Shown here: positions 34,313-46,615 of the stretch, one piece after another | Layout of the letters: each line of letters begins with the position of its first letter | How positions within the stretch are numbered: position 1 is the first letter of the stretch | Source of the DNA: Pseudevernia furfuracea | Taxonomy: Eukaryota > Ascomycota > Lecanoromycetes > Lecanorales > Parmeliaceae | Direction of reading: 5' to 3' | DNA: 64,000 nucleotides | Assembly: GCA_022315425.1 (NCBI GenBank) | Contig: JAIUPT010000033.1 | Location: 1,922,001-1,986,000, forward strand | The notes under the pieces: generated by a model | The model's input: only the letters and a program-made list of their open reading frames with translations | Databases searched by the model: none | Told to the model about the DNA's origin: nothing | Translations under genes and position numbers: made by a program

Positions 34313-37045
34313 ATGTCGAACTTGTCCTTGACAGGCAGTGTGAGTGCATTGAATGAAGATCTCAGCAACCTCAGCATCAAACGCAATGCTAGAAATGAAA
34401 TTCATTACGATGTTACAACTCTACTTGGGATCGCGCAGAAGCTCCACATCGATCAGCTTGCTACGAACTGGAATGCCGTCGACGCCTTTGGGCATGGCGC
34501 CACGTCTGATATCAAACACTCTGTTCAAGAAACCAATCTACATTTAGCCTTCAAGAGAACCAATCGTCTGTACGATAGAGTCAGCGAATCAGAGTTCTAC
34601 AAAGTTTTGATCACCGAGATCTTTGTACTGGGTACGCCCATTATTAGGGATCATCCAACTATCGTTGATTTAGAAGGCATATACTGGGAGATCAATAGTC
34701 AAGGCCTCGTTCTCCCCGTTCTTGTGTATCAAAGAACAGTGCATGATAACCTCGCGAAATTTCTGAGCACCGATGACGGCAAAGCGCTCTCGATTGAGCA
34801 GAGACTCAGACTTTGTATGGATGTAGCGGCAGGACTTGCAGCTCTGCACACGTGCCGTAAGGTTCAGTATGATTTGGTATGAAACTGTCAATTGGCTGAT
34901 TCCATCCAGACATTGTCCACGGCGACTTGAAACCAGAAAATATTCTTGTCTTCAGACAAGAGGACGGAACATTTCTCGCGAAACTGACTGATTTCGGTTA
35001 CGCGAGCTTCGCCGTACATGATCAGGATATGTTAGAGCTTCCATGCTCTCGGCCGTGGCAAGCGCCCGAGCATCACCACCGAGGATTCGAGTTCTGCGAA
35101 GCAAGAAAACAAGACACATATTCATTTGGACTGCTGTGTTTGTTCATTGTTTGCCATGAGCACTTTGATCTCCACGGATCGTTGCTTGAGAAAGGCATCG
35201 TTAGGTGTCTAACGCAATCTGCAATAGAGCAGGCAAAGCTAGAGAAGTCCATGGGAGAATTGGCAATCAAGAATATATTCGAGATGGAGGCCCTACACGA
35301 CTATCAACTTGAATCGCTGACTCAACTGCTTGAAAGCTGCTTACAGCACGAGCCTGCAATGCGATCATCTGACTGGAAACGAGTTGGTGAACTTATCAGT
35401 GATGCAATGTCAGTATGCCAAAGACCCCAAAACCACCACTGACTGTCAATGCAAGTGGACCAGATGAACAATTCTCATGGATTGAGATTAAGGCACCTAT
35501 AGATTCATCGAAGCTGTTTCACTGCTGTCCCCGCGTAAGTCCTGAACTTGGCATGCGATATATTCTATTGATCATGAACAGATTGCAGAGCTGCTCCCAG
35601 CCTTACCCTTTCTAGATTACCGTGTGCGACGGCATATACGTCACTCCTTGGAAGAAAGAGCATTACAAACAACTTGTTCCAGTTGTAACTTCAAGGCTGT
35701 AGCCCAGCTGTCATTATGCAATGCATTAGCCTTAGGGGGAGTGTCTACAAGCCATGACAAGGAAAGTTTGCAGGCCGGTAATGAGTTTCGATATGAAGTA
35801 GATCAGGAGCTTCGTTATCTTCAAGGCAATCCTAAAATTAATTATACTAGCGACACAATACGGCAACTTGAGAACAATGATACGCTAGTTCAGGCACAAC
35901 TAGCTGACAACTATATTGGGCATATACCATTTGCTGATGTGGAGGCTGTTTATTTGAGAGAAATCACAGCTGCGACTTCGCTCTTGGGATCTCATCCGTA
36001 CCCAACTGGGCTGCTGGAGGTTCTAGCACAATTATACCGAGCATTTGGAGAGTTCAAGAAATTTGCAGAAATAGCAAGCAAATTGGTCAACATGATGGAG
36101 GAACAATACGATCGGACAAGTCTTAATACACTGATGGCGCAAGTTCAACTTGGAGTTGCACATCGGGAGTCCGGGAACTGGAGAGCATCTGAAGAAATAC
36201 TGGAGTACGTTGTCAGAACGATGAGAGAGACGCGTGGTACAGAATTTCCCAGCACTTTGCATTCCATGACAGAACTCGGATGCACTTATAGGAACCAGGA
36301 ACGATGGGAAGATGCTGAAAAATTGGACAAGGAGATTGTGAACCTGCACCTGAAGACTCTTGGACAAAGTCACCCAGACACTCTCACCTCTATCTCTAAC
36401 CTCGCAGTAACCTACTACGGACAAAACAAACTACTTCTTGCCAAAAAATTACAAAAACACGCTCTGGACTTGACCACCGCCATAATGGGACCAAAACATA
36501 CCGAGACTCTCGATGCGATGGCTAACCTAGCTGTAACATACGCTTCTCTTGGTAAGTCTAGGAAGGCCAAGAACCTCAGCAAAGAGGTTCTCTTTGCGCG
36601 CTCGAAGGACCTTGGCTATGAACATCCAGACACCATTTCAGCAATGTCTAATCTTGCCCAAGTATATGTCGACATGGAGAAATTGGGAAAAGCAAAGAAA
36701 TTTAGCAAAGCAGCCAAGTCAGCCAGCTCTAAAGTATTAGGAGAGAATCACCCAACGACTCTAGTCATCATGAACAACCTGACGGAGATATACCAAGGTC
36801 TTAATAAGTGGAAGCGGGCAGAAACCCTGCAATTAAAGGTCTGCGTTCGCAACTGTTTTGATCGATGGTTCTAAAGATATCAGGTTCTGACCGTGACAAA
36901 AGAGCTATATGGCTCTGACCATCGCGATACTCAACTAGCCGCCAAAGCACTCGCTACAATATCAGAGAGCCGAGGTGTATCTATACGGTGTCATGAAGGG
37001 ATACCGGGTCCCGCACCGGAAGACAACACGGATTCTGGAGCGTGA
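34313..37045 (+). CDS. Protein kinase fused to tetratricopeptide repeats
   Basis: Exons 34313-34856, 34910-35408, 35456-35534, 35582-36838 and 36884-37045 give 846 aa. A kinase domain occupies about residues 60-340: LHLAFKRTN (possible beta3 Lys), IVHGDLKPENILV (catalytic loop with His-Gly-Asp187 in place of HRD), LTDFGYASF (Asp209), PWQAPEHHHRG (APE) and DTYSFGLL. The second half (about 555-800) carries kinesin-light-chain-type TPRs: repeated LG-x2-HPDTL-x-SISNLAVTY, HTETLDAMANLAVTYASLGK and EHPDTISAMSNLAQVY. Kinase-TPR and NACHT-TPR proteins are common in fungal recognition and programmed-cell-death repertoires; that role is inferred. All four introns (45-53 nt) are GT-AG and frame-preserving; the donor of intron 2 (GTCAGT) was chosen over a nearby GTATGC because only it keeps the frame. 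Confidence 0.82.
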
Positions 37046-37536
37046 CTGAGATTGGAACAATCATCCAGTGAACCCTATCCCGACACTGGCATGAATAAGG
37101 AACACCGTTTGCTAATAGTACGCCAGTATCTGTTAGTGGAGTACTTTGTCCTGTCACAATTTCAACGCGATCTCATCCACCTCAATCAGATCACGGGCTC
37201 TTCCATTTCCGAGGCCTCCAATCAATACTATTAATAGAACCGTGATATTGGCATATCCCCAGAATTCCGAGGCTATACCAAAACGAGTCGGCTCGCCTGG
37301 ATTCGACAGAGCCGGTGTTGTCATGAGCTCCGAGCTGGAAATCGTCGTGTCATCTTAGTCGTGGGAATAAAGCAACTTGAGAACTCGCAAGCTCCGATCG
37401 GAGCTAGTAAAGCAAGTCCTCGAAACACGGTATCGTAATGCCTTAACGGATGGCTGGGAGGTATTGCTAGAAGAGTACATTGCCAGACTACCTCTCCCCA
37501 CCCCCGACTTCCCGCTTGCATCGAACGCACTAAGCG
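37046..37536. other. Convergent intergenic spacer
   Basis: About 490 bp between the kinase-TPR stop and the P450 stop. No gene is seen; it should hold both 3' UTRs. Confidence 0.5.
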
Positions 37537-39418
37537 CTAAGTATAATTGCTCTCCCTGGACACATCTTCAGCATGGACGCCTTCCCTCCTCTCAAGCTCC
37601 ACCCTACAGCCATCAGCACTACTCAGCACTAGCGTCAATCGTTGCCTCTCTGTCCCCACTGGCTCGTTTTCATCCCCAACCGGCAAACCGATCGTCGAGA
37701 AAGCCTGCAAAAGTCTCACGACCGTGTACGAAACCTCCATCAGCGCAAAATCTTGACCGAGGCAGGCTCTCGGGCCACCATTGAACGGGAAGTAAGCCCA
37801 GCCGTACGAGTTGGTATTCTCCTGCCCTTCCCATCTCTCCGGACGAAAGTCATCTGCGTCTGGTCCAAAGATGTTCTTGCGACGAGCATTGACGTATTGA
37901 GAGAAGACAACGACTTCCCCTTTGCGGACGAGGATGGGCGCCGTACCATCCGGGCCGCCACCCCTAGGTAGTATCGTGTTCGTATTGGCTGTGCGGTTGT
38001 TCAAGGGGACTGGTGGATAAACCCGGAGGCCTGAAGAGTATAAGTAGACTTCCAGACGATTGTGCATCCAGACGATTGTGCAATCAGGAATACCCACTTT
38101 CTTTTATTACCATAGCAAGGTATATCATCTTCCGAATCTGCTCTTGGGTCGGATGCTCTGCGTGTCCAACAACAGCGTACACTTCTTCACGTAAACGCTT
38201 CATTACAGGACTGTGGCGTACCAGAAGGCGCCTGAGATGGTGGAAAAAAGGATGGTCAGCGCGGATATCTTGTGATGATGCACATGAAAATGGCACTTAC
38301 AGTGTCCAGGACAGACAACAAGCTGTTGTGTCTCGACCCGCTAGCAGTATGTTAAGCAGTTGGTCTCGAAGCATTTCGTGGCTACCGGACTCTTGGGCTA
38401 ATTGATCGACAAAGCTTTCGGATAATTTTTGATCGCTGCCTTCCTTCAAATATATGCCTCGCTCTGAGATGTAGCCGTCTATAAACTGGTGGACTATTGA
38501 GCACGACCGCCTGAATTGCGGGGGACTGTATAGAGAGTGCCATGGGGCAAGTCGAAACCGTTTTGCCAACCCTCCCTGAGCGATGTCGAAATTGCGTGCG
38601 AAATTATCGTTACTATTGTCATTGACATCTTCCGCCCTTAGACTGTAGACTGATCGTCCTAGCAGTAACGCTGTTGTTGTGTCTAGAGTGAATTTGAAAA
38701 AGAGCGGCTGCAAGTCAATGGCTTTCTTAGAGTTAGAGTTATACAAACATTGTAGGAGATTGTCAACATGTTCCCGAAACACCTCCATGTTTTGGTACTG
38801 CATTCGGACAAATTGTTTTCGTAGAATTTCACGGGAGTGCTTCCATGCCGGCCCTTCTTGGGTGAAGATGCCATTGCCTAGGAGAGGCGAGAAGACCTCA
38901 TGGCGATCACCGAAGCCATATTCTAGAAGAAGCAGATGTCAGAGTTGACTGTGTGAGTAAGAGTCTGACATACCTTGGAAGTTGGTCGACAGCACGGCTT
39001 CTACGTTTATGGGGTCCAGAACGTGGAATGCCCGTGGTCCGATTAAGAGGTACTGGAAGAGGTTGTTTCGAGGTTCGTAGCCGTCCGCAATCGAGCAAAG
39101 AAAGGCCAGCAAATGTTGTTCTGCATCCGATTGCCACAGCTTCCTGATCCAGTCAATGCCTAATGGCCACTGATTCGGGAGCTGTGGTGGAGGCAGACAT
39201 CCGTGTCTCAGACCAAGCGCCACATCTGTCTGCCTACGATCAACACTGCTCAATCCTAAATGTCAGTTTCTAGATACCTGGTTTCCAAGATACTTTCGTA
39301 TCACGACATGTATAATGCAAGCGACGAATAGGCCAGTAACGGAAAGAGTCGCAAATCTTGGTACTGTAAAGAATTCTGACTCCGAAGCACGGGTGTGTAT
39401 ATATTGAATGCTTTGCAT
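37537..39418 (-). CDS. Cytochrome P450, CYP52-like
   Basis: Exons 39418-39278, 39229-38974, 38922-38301, 38231-38098 and 38030-37537 give 548 aa. Exon 1 supplies an N-terminal membrane anchor (TGLFVACIIHVVIRKYLG). Then come NFQEYGFGDRHEVF and LGNGIFTQEGPAWKHSREILR, the I-helix AGRDTTA, the K-helix Glu384-x-x-Arg387 (across intron 4), RGGGPDGTAPILVRKGEVVV, DDFRPERW and the heme loop FPFNGGPRACLG (Cys474). The GGGPDG block and the overall pattern resemble CYP52-type alkane/fatty-acid omega-hydroxylases of the ER; the substrate is inferred. The anchor exon is joined by a 48-nt intron whose acceptor (GGCAG) is the least certain junction. Intron 4 contains a perfect 16-bp tandem duplication. Confidence 0.87.
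38051..38082. repeat. Perfect 16-bp tandem duplication within a P450 intron
   Basis: TCCAGACGATTGTGCA occurs twice in a row (38051-38066 and 38067-38082) within intron 4 of the P450 gene. It does not touch the splice signals. Confidence 0.9.
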
Positions 39419-39810
39419 AACGCGAGTTATGCAGGTTCATAAGCTGCCGCTAACTTAATATTTGTCAGTGGTTTTCTTTGGATAGTTTTGAGTCTAAATA
39501 AGTCGACCTCTGTCCTCTGATACTACCTACTCAGAAAAGAGCTTTGCGCGAGAGACTGCCCCGAAAAATATTAGAGCGCGAGCGGCTTATAGGTTCGATT
39601 CCTTGTATGTTTCTTGATAGAGTAACTCCGTCTAGGGCTTAGAGTACATAAGCTACCGTCAGTCGCATCTCTAACGCCAAGCATTTCAGAGGATTTTGAA
39701 TACGCTAAACAGCCGCAATATCAAACGCTTACTCCGTACTAGCACTGACCTTCGAGCGTTCAACAGCAGCTCGGGCCTTTCTACTCCTTCAACAACATGA
39801 TGCTACGATT
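39419..39810. promoter_or_regulatory. Divergent promoter region of the P450 and IND1
   Basis: The P450 (minus) and IND1 (plus) start codons face apart across 392 bp. No clear TATA box or palindromic operator was found by eye. Confidence 0.45.
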
Positions 39811-40852
39811 ATGACAAGGAGGCTTTTCTCCACTTCTCTCAGAGCCTTTAGCCATGAGAATCCGTTGGTACTTACCCCTCCCCACGCATCCTGGACCTCC
39901 AATTGGATCTCTCCTAACGCTCCATCCCAGGGCCTCCCTCGCTCCGGCGCACCCCCCGAGCTCCCACGCCGCCAACGGGGCTTGCCCGAAAAGCGTCACA
40001 TACGTGATGTCCGCAAGGTAATAGCGGTCTCGTCTGCAAAAGGAGGAGTGGGAAAATCAACAATTGCGGTCAACCTCGCGTTGGCATTCGCTAGACGTGG
40101 CCATCGCAGCGGGGTGCTGGATACGGATATTTTCGGCCCGAGCATACCTACGTTGCTGAATCTGAGCGGAGAGCCGAGGCTCAATGCCAGTACGTCCCCC
40201 CCCCCCCCCCCCCCCCCACGTCCCAAACTTCGAGGGAAAGAAAAGGGAGGCTGATGCGCTGTGGTTTTTTTTTGGTGTCGCAGACAACCAATTGATCCCT
40301 CTGTCGAACTATGGCGTCAAATCCATGTCCATGGGCTATCTCGTGGACGAAAAAGCTCCGGTCGTGTGGCGCGGCCTGATGGTTATGAAGGCGCTGCAAC
40401 AGCTCCTGCACGACGTCGAGTGGGGCGGTCTGGACGTACTGGTCTTGGACCTGCCGCCGGGGACGGGCGATACGCAGTTGACCATCATCCAGCAGATCAA
40501 GCTCGACGGGGCGGTCGTGGTTTCCACGCCGCAAGACATCGCTCTCAAGGATGCCGTGAAGGGGATCTCCATGTTCCGGAAGGTGTCGGTGCCGATTTTG
40601 GGCATGGTGCAGAATATGTCCGTCTTCCATTGCCCGGAATGCGGTCATAGCACGCACATTTTTGGCTCCGAGGGTGTGGCGAGGACTTGTGAGAGTCATG
40701 GCATTGAGTTGCTGGGGGATATACCGCTTCATGCAAGGATATGTGATGATGCGGATCGAGGGAAGCCTACTGTGGTGGCAGAGCCTGAAAGTGCGAGGGG
40801 CGAAGCTTTTATGGGGATTGCGGAGAATATCGGAAGGAAATTAGACCTTTGA
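39811..40852 (+). CDS. IND1: Mitochondrial Fe-S protein IND1 (NUBPL/Mrp family)
   Basis: Exons 39811-40189 and 40284-40852 give 315 aa. IND1 is a P-loop NTPase that delivers Fe-S clusters to respiratory complex I in mitochondria. The N-terminus MTRRLFSTSLRAFSHE looks like a targeting presequence. The deviant Walker A motif SSAKGGVGKST (residues 74-84) is followed by GVLDTDIFGPSIPTLLNL, LVLDLPPGTGDTQLT, and the cluster-binding CPEC at about residues 243-246, then HIFGSEG. The single 94-nt intron (GTACGT donor) contains a run of 22 cytosines, which is a likely site of length variation and sequencing slippage but does not affect the coding sequence. Presence of IND1 implies a complex-I-containing fungus. 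Confidence 0.93.
40196..40217. repeat. Poly-C tract in the IND1 intron
   Basis: Twenty-two consecutive C residues start six bases into the intron, just after its GTACGT donor. Confidence 0.9.
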
Positions 40853-41031
40853 TACCCTTTTCCGGTCGGTAAGGCATCTAGAGAGAAATCCAGAAGGCTG
40901 GTTACAGCAATGTCATTATCCTATCTGGGTATCGTCGCTACTATGCTATAAATCCAACCAGGCTGTGCAAAGCGCTACAGATTAAGCCAATTAACTTGAA
41001 CCTGCTCTATCCTTGTTAATGGCAAGTCCCG

Positions 41032-43644
41032 TTACTTGTTCTCCTCCTCTCCAGCTGCAGGACTCGTCCCCAATCCCTCATCGGTGATTCCTGTTTCTGG
41101 CCTTGCCAAAGGACTGCCTCTCCTAGCTGTGTCAGTGGGCCCCTGGCTCAGACCACCTCGACCGTCCTGCCACCTTTTGGGCGCAGCATAGCGTCCTGCT
41201 GGACTAGAAGGTGATCTTTCGGGCGTGCCACTTCTCGATCGCCTTTTGAAGAGCATAGGCGGAGTTTGCGGCACCAGCGGTGTAGACTCCCTACGCGTCG
41301 TAAGGGAGCGTCCTTCTTGCGGTGGATACGTCCAGTTTCTGGTGTCGTAACCTTCATCTTCATACCTCGGACTTTGATAGCGTCCTTCATTTTCATACCC
41401 TCTTTCGCTCCCGTACCCCCCCTCTCCATCCCATTGAGGAGTTCCCTCACGGCCATGGTACTGGTATTCTTCACCCCTCCGTTTGACAGGGCTTTCGTCA
41501 TAGGGATCAAACCCTACCCGTCGTCGGGCTTCCTCTCGAAGCCGCTTGCGTTCTTGTATGTCATTACTAGCGGCACCAGTAGAGGCTGACTCGCTGAGGA
41601 AAAAGGTAAGAAGTTCATCCGGGATAGACAGATGAGGCGTTTGCTGGAATTGTTGGAGGGATAGGAGTCGAAGAAGCGTCTCCAGTAGGGAAAGCGAGGT
41701 TCGAATCGGTGGAAGCGTAGGCTGGAGTTGCTGTTGAGTCTGTGGCGTTGGTGGCTGAGGTGAAGGAGAAGATGTGGTTGGAGTGTTCACTGAAAGGTGG
41801 GATAGAGCAGATGTCACTCTTGGGTCTAACGAAGGAGCGCGAGAGGATGGGGCGGGTCTCGAAGAGGATGTGTCAACTTCGGACTCAGTATCAGAGTCTA
41901 CTGCTTCGCTGTAGACTTCGAATGCTATCCATTCGGGATCCAGATCAGGTGGAAGACGCCAGGGATCTGGAAGGGTGGCAACCTGCTGATCTTGCGATAG
42001 TGTTGATGCCACTGACGATGATGGTAGCCCACGCTGCGGTGAAGTAACTAGTGCTTGACTGTTTTCGTGACCATTCGGGGCCGGAGATCGGGCAAAGTCG
42101 TTGGTGTCCGCCCCGTCGTAGCCTTGTCTATCTTCATCATTATATCGATTCATCATTCTTCTTGGTGGAATAGCATTTGTGTCTCTCTTCAGTAGGAGCA
42201 CGGGGCTGTTGGCTTCGCCTTCACTTCCGATGTTCAGGATCTTGCCCGTATCTGCGTAAAAGATTTTGGACAGCTCGTGTACTGGGACAGCTTCTCGGAT
42301 GCCAGCCGTAGGTACGTCTCCGTAATGGCCGGGCTGTGGCTCGCCATCCTCGAAAGTGTGAACACGATCATCATCCAAATCTTCAACAATAACAAGCTGA
42401 TAAGCGTACTCATCTGTCTTGACTTCGCCGTCCATCTGTGGGGGGAAATAGTCAGAGCTTTCCGGTTCCGAGGAGTCAAAAATCCCACCACCTCCATTGG
42501 TATTCTTTGGAGGAATTCCTGTTGGGTTGGTTCCTGGTAGGTCATAGAGTGCGTCGATCGACACTCGCATGAGCCTGACATCCGCCTTGTGGATGACCTC
42601 TTTCCACGTACTCTCTCGCACCTCTTCTTCATTCTGTGGTCGAAGGTGGCCTAGGAAGAGCATATACATTGACAGGGTGAAGGTAGGACCGATCTGAGCA
42701 TAGCTGGAAGACGATGCACCATATTGCGAGTCTCCAGCAGTCAAAAAAGTGCTAGCCTGCAGCAACCGGGACGGAGAGACGGTTGAGGGCAGACTCGAAG
42801 AAAGGCTGGCGCCGGAAGCTGTGATTGCAAGATTGATCAGTGGGACTGCATCCTCGATACGGATTAGTAGCTTGCGGATAGCTTGAACTATTCGCTTCAG
42901 CTCTTGTTCGTGTTGAGCTTTGTCTCGAGCTTTCAAGGCTTTCTTTAGTACCAATTCCTCGGCATTGGCCGCGGATGCGAGACGTTGGCCGAGAGCTTGG
43001 ATCTCCCACCGGAGGGATTTAGTGAGGGAGACGGCAGATTCTAGAGATGTGTTTCCCCTAGCAGAGCTGACACAATTTGTCAGAGGCGTGACCTTGAACA
43101 AGGTTCCGTAGAGTCTTACGTACATCAATTCTATCATGTCAATCGCAGGCGATATGATCTATCCCGAAATAATTAAAAATGTCTCCTTTCTCTCGTTAAG
43201 GATGAAAGAGGAGTTTGATAAATACACGATAGGTAGAGACTTCGATATATATAGGAGAGATTGTGATTGATATGATGTTGTTTCATGAGAAAAAAGGGAG
43301 ACAAACCCGTATTTTGCTGTTCAAACGCTCTTGCAATTCTTGCAGCTCCTCTTTCTCATTACCGTCAATATTCTAATGTCGAATGGTCAGGATGATTTTA
43401 TTCATAAAGACTCAGAAAGAGAAGAAAACCTTGAGGAGCCTGGACGACTGCCTGATGGCATAACCAGCAGTAATTGTGACTCCAGATCTGCAATAGGATC
43501 AGCACTGGTCCTGAGACGGCGCCTGCATGTATAGACCTTATGGCATAGTTCATAGCCTGCTGCGTCACCTAGAAATGTTGTTAGACCGCTTCAAGCATGG
43601 TTCCCTAAAGCGACCCAGCCTACCTTCCCCAGGAATATGTCCAT
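41032..43644 (-). CDS. YRB30: Ran-GTP-binding protein, Yrb30-like
   Basis: Six exons (43644-43624, 43568-43537, 43487-43430, 43372-43307, 43158-43124, 43066-41032) give 748 aa. Yrb30 binds Ran-GTP and affects Ran GTPase cycling in yeast. The N-terminus, assembled from very short exons, reads MDIFLGKVTQQAMNYAIR then SGVTITAGYAIRQSSRLLK, EELQELQERLNSKIR and ISPAIDMIELISARGNTSLES. This is followed by LTKSLRWEIQALGQRLA, RIEDAVPLINLAITASGASL and STVSPSRLLQASTFLTAGD, the conserved core of the family. The C-terminal 300 residues are disordered and rich in Pro, Ser, Arg and Glu. All five introns are GT-AG with intact frame; the fourth is 148 nt with a weak GTTTGT donor. It is divergent from SUP35. 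Confidence 0.88.
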
Positions 43645-44092
43645 ACTTTCTTCGAGAATTTAGTGGGTCTTCATGAGCGCTTGTCACTAGATTAAAAGAA
43701 TTCTAGGATAGCGCTTCGAGCGACTACTGAACTAGTGCTGATCACAGCAGACATATCTGACTGTCAACATGTCAAGATGAATCTGCCAAGAGTCAACAAT
43801 AACCGGGAGCGCTAACAGCCTTATATGATAGCCGAGCTCTTAGCGCGCGGATCTGACTCTTCCACATTTTCCTGGGTTGGAGATCAGAGTTTTTGGCAGT
43901 ACATAAGAGATTCCCAAGTCTGGAGATCTTTTCAGTCCACATAAATCTACTTGAATCACTGTTTGAACCTCGCAAACAAATTTCAGGAATCGAAGATATT
44001 CAGAAAGACAAATTACCGCACGTAGCAGGCCGCAACCCCCACTTTGAGGCGCTCTTTGCCCTGTACACCTTTATACCACCACCACCATCATC
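43645..44092. promoter_or_regulatory. Divergent promoter region of YRB30 and SUP35
   Basis: The two start codons are 448 bp apart and point away from each other. CAC/ACC repeats (CACCACCACCATCATCATG) run directly into the SUP35 start codon. Confidence 0.5.
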
Positions 44093-46615
44093 ATGTCGGG
44101 TCTCGAATCATGGGAGGACGACCCAGCGGTACAAGACGATAACATCTCCAGGCAAATGCAGCAAAATCTAAATATCAACGGCCAGGCCGGTCGGCCTACA
44201 GGCTTCACTCCGAATGCGAACACTTTCCAACCAGGTGCCCAGTCGTTTCAGCCCGGGCAACAATATCCACAGCACGGAGGCTATAGTCAACAGCAGCAAT
44301 ATGGGCAATTCTACAATCAACAGCAACAGTATGGTGGAGCATACCCGCAATACGGGCAACAAAGTTACAATCAGTATAACCAAGGCTACGGTCAGCAATC
44401 AGGCTTCAACCAGGGCTATGGTGGACAGCAGCAACAGCAACAACCTCCTCAGCAAGTTAGAGTACCTATAATAGCGAAAAGGCCATCAGCTGCAGATGCG
44501 GCATCCTTGCCAGCAGCCCCTCCGCCAACGCCCGCTCAATTCTCAGGACCACCCGTGGTCAAGACACTCTCAATTAGCGGAGAAACCCCAGGTGCTACAG
44601 CACCAAAACCGACAAAGGTTCTGTCCATCGGCGTACCAAAACCAGCTCCCTCAACAGCCAAGGATGCTTCGGCCGAAGAAGGGTCAAAAGTCGCAGCGGC
44701 CAAGGCGATTGAAAAGACCGAGAAGCCGGCAGCAGGCGCTAGCGGAACAGTTTCGTCTTCTCCATCCTCGGGGCGATCCACTCCTACACCTGCAGAAACT
44801 CAAGAAGCAAAGGCTCAAGAAGCAAAGAGGGAGGCGGATGCTGTGGCGAAAGCGCAAGCTGCGGAGGTAGAAGAGGAGATTCTGGAAGATGTATATGGGA
44901 AAGAGCATGTGAATTTGATCTTCATTGGGCATGTTGATGCAGGAAAGTCAACTCTAGGAGGCAGCATTTTGTACGCAACGGGCATGGTAGACGAAAGGAC
45001 AATGGATAAGTACAAGCGAGAAGCCAAGGAGGCGGGTCGAGAGACATGGTATCTATCATGGGCATTAGATCTGACCAAAGAGGAGCGGTCGAAAGGGAAG
45101 ACCGTTGAAGTGGGCAGAGGCTTCTTTGAAACCGAGAAACGGCGATACACCATCCTTGACGCGCCAGGACACAAGACTTTTGTTCCTAATATGATAGCAG
45201 GAGCGTCACAAGCCGACGTTGGCATTCTTGTCATTTCAGCACGGAAAGGAGAGTACGAAACGGGTTTCGAGAAAGGAGGTCAGACACGAGAACATGCCAT
45301 CCTTGCGAAAACCCAAGGCGTCAACAAACTTATCGTTGTGGTCAACAAGATGGACGACGTAACCGTCGAGTGGAGCCAGGAACGCTATAAGGAATGCACG
45401 GAGAAGCTCCTAAACTTCCTTAGCCGCCAAGTCGGCTACGGCAAAAGCGATGTCACCTTTATGCCAATCTCGGCCCAAACCACGGTTGGAATTAAAAACC
45501 GGGTACCTAAAGATCTCGCACCGTGGTATGACGGTCCATCGCTCCTGGAATGCCTCGATAACTTCAAGACACTCGAACGAAAAGTGAAGGCGCCATTCAT
45601 GATGCCCATTAACGCCAAATACAAAGACATGGGCACTCTCATTGAAGGTAAAGTCGAAGCTGGTCAGATTAAAAAGGGTAATAATTATCTAATGATGGTA
45701 TGTGCATCTCGGGATGTCACCTTTTACTCGATATCGATCTCTAAGTTGCAGTTTTTTCCGATCAAGCCCCCTCCATTATACCTTGGATATGTTTTAGAGA
45801 ATTTTGGCTTGATGAAGCCCCGCTAACTCTCAAATATTGACAGCCCAATCGCGATGATATTACCATCTCTGCACTATATGGCGAGACAGAAGACGAGATT
45901 CCAGGCGCCACCTGTGGTGACCAAATACGGATACGTATTCGTGGCGTCGAGGAAGAAGACATTTTACCCGGCTTCGTGCTTTGCGCGCCACAACGACCTG
46001 TCCACTGCGTTTCAGCGTTCGAGGCGCAGATCGCTTTGCTTGACTTGAAGAGCATTTTAAGCGCCGGTTTCAACTGCGTATTGCACGTGCATTCCGCGAT
46101 CGAAGAGGTTACATTTGCGGCGCTTCTGCACAAGCTAGAAAAGGGCACCAATAGAAAAAGCAAGAAGCCGCCGGCGTTTGGAAAGCAAGGCATGAGTATC
46201 ATTGCTAGGCTGGAGGTCATTGGTGGTGCCGGCAGGGTGTGCGTGGAGAAGTAAGCTACTTTTTGCAGTCGTCGTCCCTATTCTTGAGAATCATGTTCTT
46301 AGGACTTGTCGTACGACTCAAAAGATGCCATTGAATGGAAAGCTGACTCCGAATATTGATAGGTATGAAGATTATGCACAAATGGGAAGGTATGTACATT
46401 TAGGAGTCAACTTTCCTATGCGGACCACTTTTCGAGTTGCAAGACGTGTCCCGGGTGTCAATGGCACTTAACAACCCTTCGAACTGTCTCTTTGGTCGGG
46501 CCTCTATCTGGAAAAAGGAAGGCTAACTTCCTATAGGTTCACGTTAAGAGACCAAGGACAGACGATTGCAATTGGAAAGATCACGAAGCTCATCACAGAT
46601 CCTGCAACAGCTTAA
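44093..46615 (+). CDS. SUP35: Translation termination factor eRF3
   Basis: Exons 44093-45697, 45844-46250, 46363-46389 and 46537-46615 give 705 aa. eRF3 is the GTPase that works with eRF1 in stop-codon recognition and peptide release. The N-terminal 110 residues are Q/N/G/Y-rich with repeats such as YGQFYNQQQQYGGAYPQYGQ, the composition of the yeast Sup35 prion domain. A charged linker (about 120-270) is followed by an EF1A-like GTPase: FIGHVDAGKST (about 277-287), DAPGHKTFVPNM, VVNKMDD, and domains II-III with PNRDDITISALYGE and KQGMSIIARLEV. Exon 3 is only 27 nt, joining VEKYEDYAQMG to RFTLRDQGQTIAIGKI. Splice junctions restore the expected conserved sequence exactly. Confidence 0.95.
44255..44463 (+). 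repeat. Prion-like Q/N/G/Y-rich repeat region of eRF3
   Basis: CAA/CAG/AAT/GGC codon runs encode imperfect repeats of the form Y-G-Q-Q-(S/Q)-Y-N-Q within eRF3. The pattern parallels the oligopeptide repeats of the yeast Sup35 prion domain, but sequence identity is not implied. Confidence 0.75.

Noticed and set aside
39585..39605. GGTTCGATTCC resembling a tRNA T-loop (B box)
   Set aside because: The flanking bases do not form a 5-bp T stem and no acceptor, D or anticodon arms can be drawn upstream.
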